Part shown: positions 1-8,855 of the stretch, one piece after another | How the letters are laid out: each line of letters begins with the position of its first letter | Numbering within the stretch: position 1 is the first letter of the stretch | DNA from: Sphingomonadales bacterium | Lineage (GTDB): Bacteria > Pseudomonadota > Alphaproteobacteria > Sphingomonadales > Sphingomonadaceae | NCBI GenBank assembly: GCA_009995225.1 | Contig: JAACPW010000007.1 | Coordinates: 100,239-164,238, forward strand | Direction of reading: 5' to 3' | Length of the DNA: 64,000 nt | Made by a program: the position numbers and the translations under genes | Notes under the pieces: model-generated | Database searches by the model: none | Seen by the model: only the letters and a program-made list of their open reading frames with translations | Told to the model about the DNA's origin: nothing

Positions 1-322
1 CAAGCCTGGCGAATTTGCCGCCGAGTTCGGCGTATCGAACATGGACATGACCTGCTGCGTCACGCTCGGCTTTGCGGCGGTCGACACCCGCTCCAACGCC
101 GCGGAAACCGCCAAATGGGTGGCGCAGAACGAGGTGCAATCGTTGCGTCTGGTGACAACCGACTGGCACATGCGCCGTGCGGCAGGCGAGCTTGACCGGA
201 CACTGCCCGCGTCGGTGACGGTCATCCGCGATGCCGTGCCCTCGCAGCCCGACATGGGCACGCTGTTTCTGGAATATCACAAGCTGATCGCAAGCCGCGC
301 GGCGGGCCTGGCTGACCTTTGA
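1..322 (+). CDS. YdcF/SanA-type DUF218 protein, C-terminal part
   Basis: This reading frame is open from base 2, so the gene starts before the window and only about 106 C-terminal residues are visible. The segment with TRSNAAETAKW followed by LVTTDWHMRRA matches the second half of the DUF218 (YdcF/ElyC/SanA) fold, where an S/T-N-(S/T)-x-E-N-A element is followed by LVTxxxHMxRA. Members of this family are inner-membrane proteins linked to envelope integrity, but their biochemical activity is not settled. The stop codon overlaps the TTG start of the acyltransferase that follows, so the two are probably co-transcribed. The family assignment is good; the specific role is unknown. Confidence 0.8.
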   Translation, partial: KPGEFAAEFGVSNMDMTCCVTLGFAAVDTRSNAAETAKWVAQNEVQSLRLVTTDWHMRRAAGELDRTLPASVTVIRDAVPSQPDMGTLFLEYHKLIASRAAGLADL

Positions 323-1011
323 GCTGGGTTGCGGCTGCACTGCGTTCGCTCGCCTTCTATCTGCTGTTTTATGGCGGATCTGTGCTGCTGGTGATCGCGT
401 CGGTGGTGGCCATCCTTGTCCGCAAGGCGTGGCTGCGCGGCGTGGTCGCCACCTGGGGCCGGTGGCATCTGTGGTGCGTCCGCAACCTGCTCGGCATTCA
501 GGTGGTGCTGGACGGGGCGCTGCCTGAAGGTCCGGTGCTGATCGCGATGAAGCATGAAAGCTTTTTCGAGGCGATCGACACCCCGCGGCTGTTTGCCCAC
601 CCGGCGGTGTTCGCCAAGCAGGAACTGTTCGCCATTCCCGGCTGGGGCTATTCCGCGCTGACCTATGGCCTGATCCCCGTGGCACGCGGCGAAGGGGCCA
701 AGACCCTGCGCGCCATGCTGGCACTGGCCAAGCAGCGCGTGGCCGAGGGGCGCCCGCTGATAATCTTTCCCGAAGGCACGCGCGTGGCGCATGGCCATAG
801 GGAGCCTTTGCAGGCAGGGTTTGCCGGGTTGTACAAGCTGCTGCGCCTGCCAGTGGTGCCGATCGCCGTGGATAGCGGGCGGGCCTACCATCGCGCGGTG
901 AAACGTCCGGGCCGGATCACTTACAAGGTGGGCGCGGCGATCCCGGCGGGCCTGCCGCGCGCGGATGTCGAAGCGCGGGTCCATGCTGCGATCAATGCGC
1001 TGAACGGGTAG
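319..1011 (+). CDS. plsC: 1-acyl-sn-glycerol-3-phosphate acyltransferase (PlsC-like)
   Basis: A 230-residue membrane-associated acyltransferase expected to convert lysophosphatidic acid to phosphatidic acid. An N-terminal hydrophobic segment (about residues 5-35) is followed by the block-I motif KHESFFEAID, an H-x4-E variant of the usual H-x4-D common in alphaproteobacterial PlsC, and by FPEGTR, the acceptor-binding block III. The start is TTG, embedded in the TTGA overlap with the stop of the upstream YdcF-type gene, which indicates translational coupling. A paralogue acting on another lysolipid is possible, because the family does not reveal acyl-chain or headgroup preference. Confidence 0.9.
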   Translation: MSWVAAALRSLAFYLLFYGGSVLLVIASVVAILVRKAWLRGVVATWGRWHLWCVRNLLGIQVVLDGALPEGPVLIAMKHESFFEAIDTPRLFAHPAVFAKQELFAIPGWGYSALTYGLIPVARGEGAKTLRAMLALAKQRVAEGRPLIIFPEGTRVAHGHREPLQAGFAGLYKLLRLPVVPIAVDSGRAYHRAVKRPGRITYKVGAAIPAGLPRADVEARVHAAINALNG

Positions 1012-1076
1012 GCTTTCCGCGCGAAATCACAAAACGTCGCCTCACCACTCCACGGCGCGATGGCTCTGAAGAACCC

Positions 1077-1475
1077 TCAGGCGCAGTAAAGTTCGAGGCC
1101 GAAGGGCGGCGGGGGCAGTGGCAATCCTTCGATCATCGCTTCGGCGATTTTTACGGTTGCTGCCAGGGATTTGTCGGAAAACGGCTTTGGCAGGCAGCCA
1201 AGTGCAAGATCGGGCCGCGGCCCATTCGGCGGCGTGCCGGTCAGGAAAATGCAGATCACGCCGCTCTTCTGAAGTTCGGCCGCCGCGTCGAGCCCCGAAG
1301 TGCCATTGGCCAGATTGATATCCACGAACGCGATGTCCGGACGGGTCCGCTCTGCCTCTTTGACAGACGAGACAACGTCATCGGCAATGCCCACAACTTC
1401 GTGCCCCTGCCGTTGCAACAAGACCTTCAATGTCATGGCGACCATGAATTCGTCTTCGACGATCAATATCTTCAT
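1077..1475 (-). CDS. Single-domain response regulator (receiver)
   Basis: A 132-residue receiver domain without an output domain. The acidic pocket is E7-D8-E9, the phosphoacceptor is D52 in FVDINLANG, the switch residue is T79 in FLTG, and the conserved lysine is K96 in CLPKPF. It is encoded directly after the sensor kinase, sharing one base with its stop codon (TGATG), so it is almost certainly that kinase's partner. A stand-alone receiver can act as a phosphate shuttle or bind a partner protein; the sequence does not say which. The last 20 residues are proline-rich (LPLPPPPFG) and could be a docking tail. Confidence 0.9.
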   Translation of the reverse strand: MKILIVEDEFMVAMTLKVLLQRQGHEVVGIADDVVSSVKEAERTRPDIAFVDINLANGTSGLDAAAELQKSGVICIFLTGTPPNGPRPDLALGCLPKPFSDKSLAATVKIAEAMIEGLPLPPPPFGLELYCA

Positions 1476-2575
1476 CAGCTCACGCCTTGTATGTCAGATG
1501 ACAGAGGTTTGGTGGGGATCGTCAGGGTAATTGTCGTTCCGGACCCATCGCTCTGGATGGCGATTTCGCCGCGCATTTGATGCACAAGGCCGTCCATAAT
1601 CTGCCTTCCCAGACCCGATTTGGTGTCGGGCGTTGCCGGTGCGATGCCAGGGCCATTGTCGCTGATGACCAGGACCACCTCTTCGCCTGAGCTTGCAGCG
1701 GAAACCGTCAATTTCGGCTGGTTCGAGCTCAGCCCGTATTTGAGTGCGTTCGTGATGATTTCATTCACGACCAGAACCAGGGGGCTGGCTTGACCTATGC
1801 TCATCATCAGATCGCCGGAAAAGCTTTGTTCCACAGAGACATCGTCTCTTCCCGCAGAGCCGATCAGATCCGTCACAATCTCTTCGATAGCGGTCTTCAT
1901 ATCAACGTGGTTGTGATTTCCGCTGAGGTAGAGAAGCTGGTGAACACGGGCAATCAGGTCCACCTTGCTGCGCGCGGCCATAACGGCCGATTGCGCTTCG
2001 CTGTCGTCAATCTTCAGAGCTTCCAGAAACAGAAACGAATTGACGAGATGGAGGCTGTTCTTAACCCTGTGATTGACTTCGTGTAACAGCAGTTCCTTGG
2101 CTTTTAATGCTTCTTCCAGAGCAATGTGCGTCTTGCGCTGCTCTTCGACGATAATATTCAGTTGCCCTTCCTTTTGCGTCAGTTCTTCGACAGCTCTTGC
2201 AGCAACGGCGATAAGAGCGATGTCGATCACGATAATAAAGACGAACAGGCTGAGCCCGACGGTTTCATTGAAGCCCGTTGCGAAGGAATCCGTCGGGTGA
2301 ACAAACCAGTACCAGGTCGCCACAAAGGACAGGGCCCCGCAGAACCAACCCGCGCGAGAACCCGCCAGGAACGCGGAAATTATGACCGCAGGAATGAAGG
2401 TAATGAAAGGAAATTGCGGAATTGCGTGGTCGAGAATGACGCGAGCAGCAAGCGCGACGATGAACGTGGCAAGGCCGACCGCATAACCGAGCACTGCGTT
2501 GCGCCGGAAAAGCGAAGAACGCGACAGCAGTCGTTGCGGTGCGCGGCGGCCGCGAGAAAACCCGTCGGTAGGCAT
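1475..2575 (-). CDS. Membrane sensor histidine kinase (DUF4118 + HisKA_2)
   Basis: A 366-residue kinase. Residues about 28-128 are hydrophobic helices resembling the KdpD-type DUF4118 membrane domain, followed by a short coiled coil (about 129-160). The HisKA_2 dimerisation domain carries the phosphorylated histidine at H169 in NHRVKNSLHL. The ATPase part has the N-box VVNEIITNALKYG, the G1 box ISDNGPGIA and a GLGRQI motif. HisKA_2 kinases are abundant in alphaproteobacteria and often respond to light, redox or general stress; the signal here is unknown because there is no PAS/LOV domain. It forms a two-gene operon with the receiver behind it. The pair sits between tyrA and plsC. Confidence 0.88.
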   Translation of the reverse strand: MPTDGFSRGRRAPQRLLSRSSLFRRNAVLGYAVGLATFIVALAARVILDHAIPQFPFITFIPAVIISAFLAGSRAGWFCGALSFVATWYWFVHPTDSFATGFNETVGLSLFVFIIVIDIALIAVAARAVEELTQKEGQLNIIVEEQRKTHIALEEALKAKELLLHEVNHRVKNSLHLVNSFLFLEALKIDDSEAQSAVMAARSKVDLIARVHQLLYLSGNHNHVDMKTAIEEIVTDLIGSAGRDDVSVEQSFSGDLMMSIGQASPLVLVVNEIITNALKYGLSSNQPKLTVSAASSGEEVVLVISDNGPGIAPATPDTKSGLGRQIMDGLVHQMRGEIAIQSDGSGTTITLTIPTKPLSSDIQGVS

Positions 2576-2779
2576 TGCTGTTCACCCCTCCCCCCCTTTG
2601 CTGGCCGTGGAGCCCCACAAGGACGCTGTCAAGCAAGGGGCCATCCTCCGCACCGCGGGCGCCTGCCCAATCTGGCGTGCTTTCCTACCGGAGCGCGACC
2701 TGTCAGCGTTGCACCATGACCCGCCGGCAAGCCTCGCCAATCATTGTACATATCCGCAAGGAACGCGGCGCGCATGGCG

Positions 2780-2829
2780 GGTTGTTTTTTCGTTTCCTGG
2801 ACAGTGTCTCATGTGTCTCCAACAGGCGC
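2780..2829. repeat. 50-bp intergenic element, copy 1
   Basis: This stretch between the kinase start and the tyrA stop is nearly repeated at 49893-49940 in the same orientation. The shared core is GTGTCTCATGTGTCTCCAAC (20 identical bases) preceded by a T-rich run, a CGTTTC block and GGAC. It contains TGTCTC twice as a direct repeat spaced three bases apart. No protein or known RNA family is recognised. The rest of the 288-bp gap (2576-2863) holds nothing that can be named. Confidence 0.6.
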
Positions 2830-2863
2830 ACGACCCCGGCCGGTGGCACAATTGGCGGCGCAG

Positions 2864-3772
2864 TCAGGCGCCGTGTTCGCGCCCGAAATCGGGGCGCTCG
2901 TCGTCCTGTCCCTGCTCGATCACCTGGCGGCGGATGGCGCGGGTGCGGGTGAAGAGGTCGAACAGCGCCTCTCCGTCCGACGAACGGATCGCGCGCTGCA
3001 TCGCGGTGAGGTCTTCGGTGAAGCGCCCCAGCATCTCCAGAACGGCGCCCTTGTTGGTCAGGAACACGTCGCGCCACATCACCGGGTCGGAGGCCGCGAT
3101 GCGGGTGAAATCGCGAAAGCCCCCGGCGGAGTACTTGATGACCTCGCTCTGGGTCACGTCCTCCAGATCGCTCGCCGTGCCGACGATGGTGTAGGCGATC
3201 AGGTGGGGGATGTGGCTGGTGACGGCCAGGACGAGATCGTGGTGGGCGGCGTCCATCACCTCGACCTTGGAGCCGAGCGCGGTCCAGAAGTCGGACAGGG
3301 CTTCGAGCGGGGCCGGATCGCAGCCTTCGGGCGGGGTGACGATGCACCAGCGGCCCGCGAACAGCGTGGCAAAGCCCGCGTCCGGCCCGCTCTGTTCGGT
3401 GCCTGCAACCGGGTGGGCGGGGATGATGCAGGCGCCCGGCAGCGCGGCGGCGAGCGCGGCGGCGACGGCGGCTTTGGACGAGCCGACATCGCTGATGATC
3501 GCATCAGGCTTCAGGCCCGGCGCAATCGCCGCCGCCGCTTCGCCCATCGCGCCAACGGGGACGCACAGGATGACGAGATCGGCCTCGGCCACGGCCGCTT
3601 CGGCAGTCTCGTACACCTCGGCGACCAGCCCGCGTATCGCCGCACGCGCCCGCACGTCGGGGTCGCGGTCCCAGCCGGTTGTAACGATGGAAAGGCCGCG
3701 TGCCTTCACCGCCAGCCCGATCGAGCCGCCCAGCAGACCGAGGCCGATGATCGCGACCCGCCGGATGGTCAC
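2864..3772 (-). CDS. tyrA: Prephenate/arogenate dehydrogenase
   Basis: NAD(P)-dependent dehydrogenase of tyrosine synthesis, acting on prephenate and/or arogenate. The N-terminal Rossmann motif is IIGLGLLGGSIGLA, followed by the DVGSSK segment and the family element HPVAGTEQSG. The C-terminal helical dimerisation domain ends near EHGA. The preferred start is GTG at 3772, whose GTGA overlaps the hisC stop; an ATG at 3787 would add five residues. There is no ACT domain, unlike feedback-inhibited TyrA of Gram-positives, and no fused chorismate mutase. It is translationally coupled to hisC, which also supplies aromatic aminotransferase activity in many alphaproteobacteria. Confidence 0.93.
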   Translation of the reverse strand: MTIRRVAIIGLGLLGGSIGLAVKARGLSIVTTGWDRDPDVRARAAIRGLVAEVYETAEAAVAEADLVILCVPVGAMGEAAAAIAPGLKPDAIISDVGSSKAAVAAALAAALPGACIIPAHPVAGTEQSGPDAGFATLFAGRWCIVTPPEGCDPAPLEALSDFWTALGSKVEVMDAAHHDLVLAVTSHIPHLIAYTIVGTASDLEDVTQSEVIKYSAGGFRDFTRIAASDPVMWRDVFLTNKGAVLEMLGRFTEDLTAMQRAIRSSDGEALFDLFTRTRAIRRQVIEQGQDDERPDFGREHGA

Positions 3773-4866
3773 GCCGCCTCCCCGCACAGCGTGCGAAGCG
3801 TGGCGATCACGCGGGTCATGTCGTCGGTCTTGCCGATGGTGATGCGCAAGGCATTGGGCAGGCCCTGGGAGGGCAGATGACGCACCGCGTAACCCGCCTC
3901 GGACAAAGCCTCGACCGCCTGCGTTGCGGTCACTTCGCCCGCGAAGTGCACCAGCAGGAAGTTGGCTTCGCTGGGCGAGGTGCTGAGGCCGTGATTGCCC
4001 AGCGCCGCGATAGCGTCTGCCAGTCGCGCGCGTTCGGCGGTGTTGTGTTCGCGGCTGGCGGCCACAAACGCCTGATCGCCCAGCGCCGCCAGCGCCGCCT
4101 TCTGCCCGCTCACCGACACGTTGAACGCGCCCCGCAGCCGGTTGACCAGATCGATCAGATGCGGCGCGCCTGTCACCCAGCCGACCCGTTCCGATGCCAG
4201 GCCATAGGCCTTGGAGAAGGTGCGGCTGACCAGCACGTTCTCACAGGCCGCGGCCAGATCGAAGGCCGCGTGCTGGTGCGCCGGATCGACATACTCGCCA
4301 TAGGCTTCGTCAACGATCAGCAGCACGTTGCCGGGCAGGCCCGCGTGCAGCCGTTCGACCTCGTCCGGCGGCAGGTAGCTGCCGACCGGGTTGTTGGGGT
4401 TGTCGAGCAGCACCACCCTGGTAGCAGGCGTCACCGCTGCCAGCAGCTTGTCCACGCTCGCCGCACAGCCATCATCATCGGCAAACACCGCCGTCGCCCC
4501 GACCTTCTGGGCCAGCAGCGGGTAGAGCGAGAAGGAATAGCGCGACGCCAGCACCTCGTCACCCACGCTTGCCAGCGCCTGCACGGCGCAATGCAGCAGT
4601 TCGCCCGAGCCGGTTCCGCATACGATCCGGTCCGCGTCCAGCCCGTGCACGGCGGCGATCGCCTCGCGCAGGGTCCGTGCGTCGGGATCGGGGTAGTCAG
4701 CCGGATTGTGGCCTTGAGACAACGCAGCCAGCGCCGCCGGACTGGCGCCCAGCGGGTTCTCGTTCGCGGAAAGCTTGGTCAGTGGCTTGCCGCTCGCCGA
4801 CTTGGACTTGCCGGGGACATAGGCGTGGATCGCGCTGATCCAGGGTTTGGCTTGAGGCTTGGACAT
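3769..4866 (-). CDS. hisC: Histidinol-phosphate/aromatic aminotransferase
   Basis: A PLP-dependent fold-type I aminotransferase of 365 residues. Visible landmarks are LSANENPLG near the N-terminus, DNPNNPVGSYLP for cofactor and substrate binding, VDEAYGEY, and the PLP-lysine motif SRTFSKAYGLASERVGW. It converts imidazole-acetol phosphate to histidinol phosphate and commonly also transaminates prephenate or phenylpyruvate. The start ATG at 4866 begins the typical MSKPQAKPWI N-terminus; a longer frame to 4941 adds residues without family support. It is the first gene of the hisC-tyrA operon and divergent from metX. Confidence 0.94.
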   Translation of the reverse strand: MSKPQAKPWISAIHAYVPGKSKSASGKPLTKLSANENPLGASPAALAALSQGHNPADYPDPDARTLREAIAAVHGLDADRIVCGTGSGELLHCAVQALASVGDEVLASRYSFSLYPLLAQKVGATAVFADDDGCAASVDKLLAAVTPATRVVLLDNPNNPVGSYLPPDEVERLHAGLPGNVLLIVDEAYGEYVDPAHQHAAFDLAAACENVLVSRTFSKAYGLASERVGWVTGAPHLIDLVNRLRGAFNVSVSGQKAALAALGDQAFVAASREHNTAERARLADAIAALGNHGLSTSPSEANFLLVHFAGEVTATQAVEALSEAGYAVRHLPSQGLPNALRITIGKTDDMTRVIATLRTLCGEAA

Positions 4867-4973
4867 AAGACGGGCGCGATAGCCAGTTTGGGCCTGCGAA
4901 TACAGCGCGAAAACGGCAAGGCCCGTGGCGATGATTGACACAGGCAGGGCGCTCCCCCAATTCGCTCCCCCAG

Positions 4974-6071
4974 ATGAACATCGCCCCCGTCGCCCGCACC
5001 TATACCATCCCCCAACCCCTGCCGCTGGACAGCGGGCAGGTGCTGGAGGGCGCGCAGATCGCCTACGAGACCTACGGCACGCTGGCTGCGGACAAGAGCA
5101 ACGCCGTGCTGGTGTGCCACGCGCTGACCGGCGACCAGTATCTCGCCAGCCCGCACCCGATCACCGGCAAGCCGGGTTGGTGGGAGCGCATGGTGGGGCC
5201 AGGCAAGCCGATCGACACGGACCGCCACTTTGTGATCTGCGCCAATGTCATCGGCAGCTGCATGGGATCGACCGGTCCGGCGAGCCTTGCGCCCGATGGG
5301 CGGCCCTATGCCATGCGCTTCCCCGTCATCACCATCCGCGACATGGTGCGCGGGTTGGTGGCGATGCTCGACGGCTTGGGCATCGCGCAGTTGCACGCCG
5401 TGGTCGGCGGGTCGATGGGCGGGATGCAGGCGCTGAGCCTTGCCGCCAACTGGCCCGAGCGTGCCGCCCGCGTGCTGGTGATCGCGTCGACCGCGCGGCA
5501 CTCGGCGCAGAACATCGCCTTTCACGAGGTGGGGCGCCAGGCGATCATGGCCGATCCGGCATGGGCGGCAGGCGATTACTACGCGGCCGACGCGCGGCCC
5601 GACAACGGCCTCGCCGTGGCGCGGATGGCGGCGCATATCACCTATCTGTCGGAAGCCGGGCTGACCGAGAAGTTCGGTCGCCGCCTGCAGGACCGCGAGG
5701 CCAAGGGGTTTGGTTTCGACGCCGAGTTTCAGGTCGAAAGCTACCTGCGCTATCAGGGCAGCGGCTTCACCCGCCGGTTCGATGCGAACAGCTACCTCTA
5801 CATCACCCGTGCGATGGATTACCTCGACATTGCCGAGGAACACGGTGGCAAGCTCGCCAACGCCTTTGCGGGCACGCAGGCGCGGTTCTGCATCGTCAGC
5901 TTCGATACCGACTGGCTGTATCCCACCACCGAAAGCCGCCATGTTGTCCACGCGCTGAATGCGGCGGGGGCTAAGGTCAGCTTCGTGGAACTGAGCGCGC
6001 CGCACGGGCATGACAGCTTCCTGCTGGAGCATGACCAGCTTGACCGGGTGGTGAAGGGCTTCGTCGAATGA
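4974..6071 (+). CDS. metX: Homoserine O-acyltransferase
   Basis: An alpha/beta-hydrolase-fold enzyme activating homoserine for methionine synthesis. The signature [17 protein letters not shown] and the nucleophile elbow [13 protein letters not shown] (serine about residue 147) are present, as are the aspartate in FDTDWLYPT and the histidine in [11 protein letters not shown]. Acetyl versus succinyl specificity cannot be fixed by eye. The ATG at 4974 gives a normal N-terminus; an upstream TTG at 4935 is less likely. The stop overlaps metW by four bases (ATGA). The 107-bp gap to hisC holds the divergent promoters; I looked for a SAM riboswitch there and saw no convincing one. Confidence 0.95.
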   Translation: MNIAPVARTYTIPQPLPLDSGQVLEGAQIAYETYGTLAADKSNAVLVCHALTGDQYLASPHPITGKPGWWERMVGPGKPIDTDRHFVICANVIGSCMGSTGPASLAPDGRPYAMRFPVITIRDMVRGLVAMLDGLGIAQLHAVVGGSMGGMQALSLAANWPERAARVLVIASTARHSAQNIAFHEVGRQAIMADPAWAAGDYYAADARPDNGLAVARMAAHITYLSEAGLTEKFGRRLQDREAKGFGFDAEFQVESYLRYQGSGFTRRFDANSYLYITRAMDYLDIAEEHGGKLANAFAGTQARFCIVSFDTDWLYPTTESRHVVHALNAAGAKVSFVELSAPHGHDSFLLEHDQLDRVVKGFVE

Positions 6072-6655
6072 CCCTGCGCCCTGACCTTGCCGCCATCGCA
6101 GCGCACGTAACGCCCGGCAGCCGGGTGCTGGATATCGGCTGCGGGGACGGGGCGCTGATGGCGGCCTTGGAAAGCGCCAGCGGCTGCGATGCGCGGGGCA
6201 TGGAGCTGGATGGTGAGCTGGTCGAACGCTGCGTCTCGCGCGGGCTTTCGGTGGTGCAGGGCGATGCCAATCTCGATCTGGCGAACTACCCCGACAAGGC
6301 CTTCGATTACGCGATCCTCAGCCAGACCTTGCAGACCGCAACCCGGCCCGACCTGATGATGGACGAACTGCTGCGGGTGGGGCGGCGCGCCTTTGTGTCG
6401 TTCCCCAACTTTGCTCACTGGCGCACGCGGGCGGCGCTGATGCTGGGCGGGCGGATGCCGGTGACACGGGCCTTGCCGGTGAGCTGGTACGAAACCGAAA
6501 ATATCCACCACGTCACGGTCGAGGATTTTCGCGATCTGGCGCGCCTGAAAGGCGCGAAGATCGAGCGCGCCTGGTATTTCTCGAACGAAAAACAAATCGG
6601 CGCGCCAGCGGCTAACTGGCGCGCCGAATTCGCGGTGTTCGAACTCAGTCGCTAA
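6068..6655 (+). CDS. metW: Methionine biosynthesis protein MetW (SAM-dependent methyltransferase fold)
   Basis: A 195-residue class I methyltransferase-fold protein. The SAM-binding motif I is [12 protein letters not shown], followed by GDANLDL and the YAILSQTLQ segment characteristic of MetW. In alphaproteobacteria and pseudomonads MetW is encoded directly behind metX and is needed for, or stimulates, homoserine acyl transfer. The ATGA overlap with metX fits that coupling. The C-terminal [16 protein letters not shown] is conserved in the family. Confidence 0.94.
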   Translation: MTLRPDLAAIAAHVTPGSRVLDIGCGDGALMAALESASGCDARGMELDGELVERCVSRGLSVVQGDANLDLANYPDKAFDYAILSQTLQTATRPDLMMDELLRVGRRAFVSFPNFAHWRTRAALMLGGRMPVTRALPVSWYETENIHHVTVEDFRDLARLKGAKIERAWYFSNEKQIGAPAANWRAEFAVFELSR

Positions 6656-7048
6656 TCACCCCACGCGGTGCAGCATGCACAGCTTGTGGCCATCGGGATC
6701 AAGCACATAGCCCAGGTTCAGCGTGCCCATCGCGCCGGTGCGCGGGCCCGGCGGATCTTCGATCGACCTGCCGCCAGCGGCCACGGCCGCATCGTGGAAG
6801 GCCTGCACCTGCTCAAGGCTGTCGCAGGCGAAGCCGATGGTGGCGCCATTGGCGCAGGCGGCAGGTTCGTTGTTGATCGGCTGGCTGATCGAAAAGATGC
6901 CGCCATTGTGGAACCAGAACGCACGCTTGTGGCCGGTGCCGGCTTCGTTGACGTTGCCCGGGCCTGCGCCCAGCGTGGCAAGCACGGTGTCGTAAAATGC
7001 CTTGGAACGGTCGAAATCGTTGGTCCCGACCATGATGTGACTGAACAT
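6656..7048 (-). CDS. VOC-superfamily (glyoxalase-like) protein
   Basis: A 130-residue protein with two babab modules of the vicinal-oxygen-chelate fold. It opens with MFSHIMVGTNDFDRSKAFYD, typical of the YaeR/glyoxalase-like branch, and ends with NLGYVLDPDGHKLCMLHRV, containing the second metal-ligand region. Likely metal ligands are H4 and the histidines or acidic residues of the C-terminal module. Such proteins often act on small electrophiles or thiol adducts; no substrate can be named. It converges on metW with no spacing between the two stop codons. Confidence 0.85.
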   Translation of the reverse strand: MFSHIMVGTNDFDRSKAFYDTVLATLGAGPGNVNEAGTGHKRAFWFHNGGIFSISQPINNEPAACANGATIGFACDSLEQVQAFHDAAVAAGGRSIEDPPGPRTGAMGTLNLGYVLDPDGHKLCMLHRVG

Positions 7049-7158
7049 CGAAATATGTCTCCTCTCATAAGACAGGTTGCGGATTAGGACGGAATTGCCG
7101 CGCCCGCAATGTCGATTCCGGTAGCGCCGGGTTCATCTTGCAGGGCATAGGAGAGGCC

Positions 7159-7518
7159 ATGCTTACTCCGTTTCTTGCCGCCGCGCTGGCCCTGCAACCC
7201 GCGCCTGCCCCAGCCAGCCCCGAACCTGCCCCGCTGTCGCAGGAAAACCGCGCGTTGCTGCGGTGCGCGGCGGCGTTTGCGCTGGTGGCGCAAGGTCAGG
7301 CTGCGGGCGATCCCGCGGCGAAAGAGTGGCCCGATCTGTCGTCACGCGGCCGCGAATTCTTCGTCCGTGCGCTGGCGCAACTGATGGATGCCACCGGGGC
7401 CGACCGCGCCGGCATCGCCGCACTTGCCAACGCCGAGGCGCAGGCGCTTTCCGCCAACGCAGAGGTGCAAAAGATCATGCCGACGTGCCTGTTGATGCTC
7501 GAGGCGACGAAGCTCTGA
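7159..7518 (+). CDS. Small exported protein of unknown function
   Basis: An unrecognised protein of about 119 residues. It begins with a signal-peptide-like MLTPFLAAALALQPAPAPA followed by a proline/alanine-rich linker and a helical body rich in alanine. Two cysteines (in LLRCAAAFAL and IMPTCLLML) could form a disulfide after export. The ATG at 7159 is preceded by GGAGAGG at good spacing, which favours it over an in-frame ATG at 7138. No family is recognised and the neighbours do not suggest a role. Confidence 0.7.
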   Translation: MLTPFLAAALALQPAPAPASPEPAPLSQENRALLRCAAAFALVAQGQAAGDPAAKEWPDLSSRGREFFVRALAQLMDATGADRAGIAALANAEAQALSANAEVQKIMPTCLLMLEATKL

Positions 7519-7585
7519 ATACTCCCCCGTTGCGCACGCCCCGCGCTGGATTTGCCTTGGAAAATACGGCAGAGCTGGATGCCTT

Positions 7586-8254
7586 ATGTGGCTCCTCTAT
7601 CAATTCCCGCTATGCCCCTTCAGCCGCAAGATCCGGCTGCTGCTGAGCGAAAAGAACGTGCCTTTCGATCTGGCGCGTGAGGATCCGTGGTCGGCGTCGG
7701 ACGCGTTCTTCGATCTCAATCCGGCCGGGCGCACGCCGGTGATCGTCAATCCGGACAAGAATATCACGATCCCCGATAGCCGGGCGATTGCGGAATATTT
7801 CGAAGAGACGGTCGACCGCAGCCCGATGATCAACGGCACCGCCACCCAGCGTGCCGAAATCCGCCGACTGGTCGCGCTGTTCGATGAAAACTTCTACGCC
7901 GATGTCACCGCGCCGCTTTTGTCCGAACGTATGAAGAAGCGTATCATGCGCCAGCCTCCTGACAGCGGCGCGCTGCGCAATGCCATGAAGATGGCGCACG
8001 GGCATCTCGATTATCTCGACTGGCTGATCGACAACCGCCCCTGGGTGGCGGGTTCGACCATGAGCCTTGCCGATCTGGCCGCCGCGGCGCAGATTTCGGT
8101 GGCGGACTACCTTGGCGGGATCGACTGGGCGGGGCACGAACAATCACGCGGCTGGTATGCGGTATTCAAGAGCCGCCCAAGCTTCCGCCCGCTTCTCACC
8201 GAGCGGATGGAAACAATCAAGCCGCCGCCGCACTACGCTCAGCTGGACGGATAG
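7586..8254 (+). CDS. Glutathione S-transferase family protein
   Basis: A 222-residue protein with an N-terminal thioredoxin-fold domain (MWLLYQFPLCPFSRKIRLLL) holding a CPFS motif at the active-site position, a cis-proline region GRTPVIV and the glutathione gamma-glutamyl contact IPDSRAIAEYFEE. The C-terminal helical domain includes SLADLAAAAQISVADYLG, the N-capping/hydrophobic-staple region of GSTs. CPFS suggests a Cys- or Ser-type (omega/beta-like) GST, which may reduce or deglutathionylate rather than conjugate. The substrate is unknown. msrB follows after 70 bp. Confidence 0.9.
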   Translation: MWLLYQFPLCPFSRKIRLLLSEKNVPFDLAREDPWSASDAFFDLNPAGRTPVIVNPDKNITIPDSRAIAEYFEETVDRSPMINGTATQRAEIRRLVALFDENFYADVTAPLLSERMKKRIMRQPPDSGALRNAMKMAHGHLDYLDWLIDNRPWVAGSTMSLADLAAAAQISVADYLGGIDWAGHEQSRGWYAVFKSRPSFRPLLTERMETIKPPPHYAQLDG

Positions 8255-8324
8255 CGCAAAATAACCGGCGCTTGCGCATTGCCCCTGCCGCGCCGATATT
8301 GGGCGCGAGCAGAGAGGACAACGC

Positions 8325-8735
8325 ATGGACAACCCCGATCCCCGCAGCCTGACCGACGCCGAGTGGCGCGATAAGCTGGGCCCGATGCAGTATCACGTGC
8401 TGCGCGAAGCGGGCACCGAACGTGCCTTCACCGGCGAGTATGACAAGTTCTATGACGAGGGCGAATATCACTGTGCGGCGTGTGGCACGCAGCTGTTCTA
8501 TTCGACCGCGAAGTACAATTCCGGGTGCGGTTGGCCCGCCTTCACCAAGCCTGCCGATGAAGAGGTGGTCGAGGAACATCGCGACACGGCTTACGGCATG
8601 GTCCGGACCGAAGTGCGCTGCGGCACTTGCGGTGGACATCTGGGCCATGTGTTTCCTGACGGCCCGCCGGAACAAGGCGGCCTTCGCTACTGCATCAATT
8701 CGGCCGCGCTGATCTTCACGCCCGCGAACGATTAG
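8325..8735 (+). CDS. msrB: Peptide-methionine (R)-S-oxide reductase
   Basis: A 136-residue MsrB repairing methionine-R-sulfoxide. Structural zinc is bound by C50/C53 ([11 protein letters not shown]) and C99/C102 ([12 protein letters not shown]). The catalytic cysteine is C123 in RYCINSAAL. The GCGWPAF segment shapes the substrate pocket. The usual resolving-cysteine position is occupied by the GCG of this segment, C68. There is no signal peptide, so it acts in the cytoplasm. Its stereochemical partner msrA lies about 15 kb away. Confidence 0.96.
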   Translation: MDNPDPRSLTDAEWRDKLGPMQYHVLREAGTERAFTGEYDKFYDEGEYHCAACGTQLFYSTAKYNSGCGWPAFTKPADEEVVEEHRDTAYGMVRTEVRCGTCGGHLGHVFPDGPPEQGGLRYCINSAALIFTPAND

Positions 8736-8855
8736 GCCGCTCGCGCCGTCGGCGGGGGAGAGCATTGCCAAGCCGGGTTCATTCCCGGTTACAACTTGCC
8801 TATGCAAGGCGCGCATCCCCCCGCGGTGTCGTGGGGGTCAAGATAGGCTCAGACA

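Noticed and set aside
4867..4973. A possible SAM-type riboswitch upstream of metX
   Set aside because: No conserved SAM-I, SAM-II or SAH stems or loop sequences were found in this 107-base gap; only promoters are expected.
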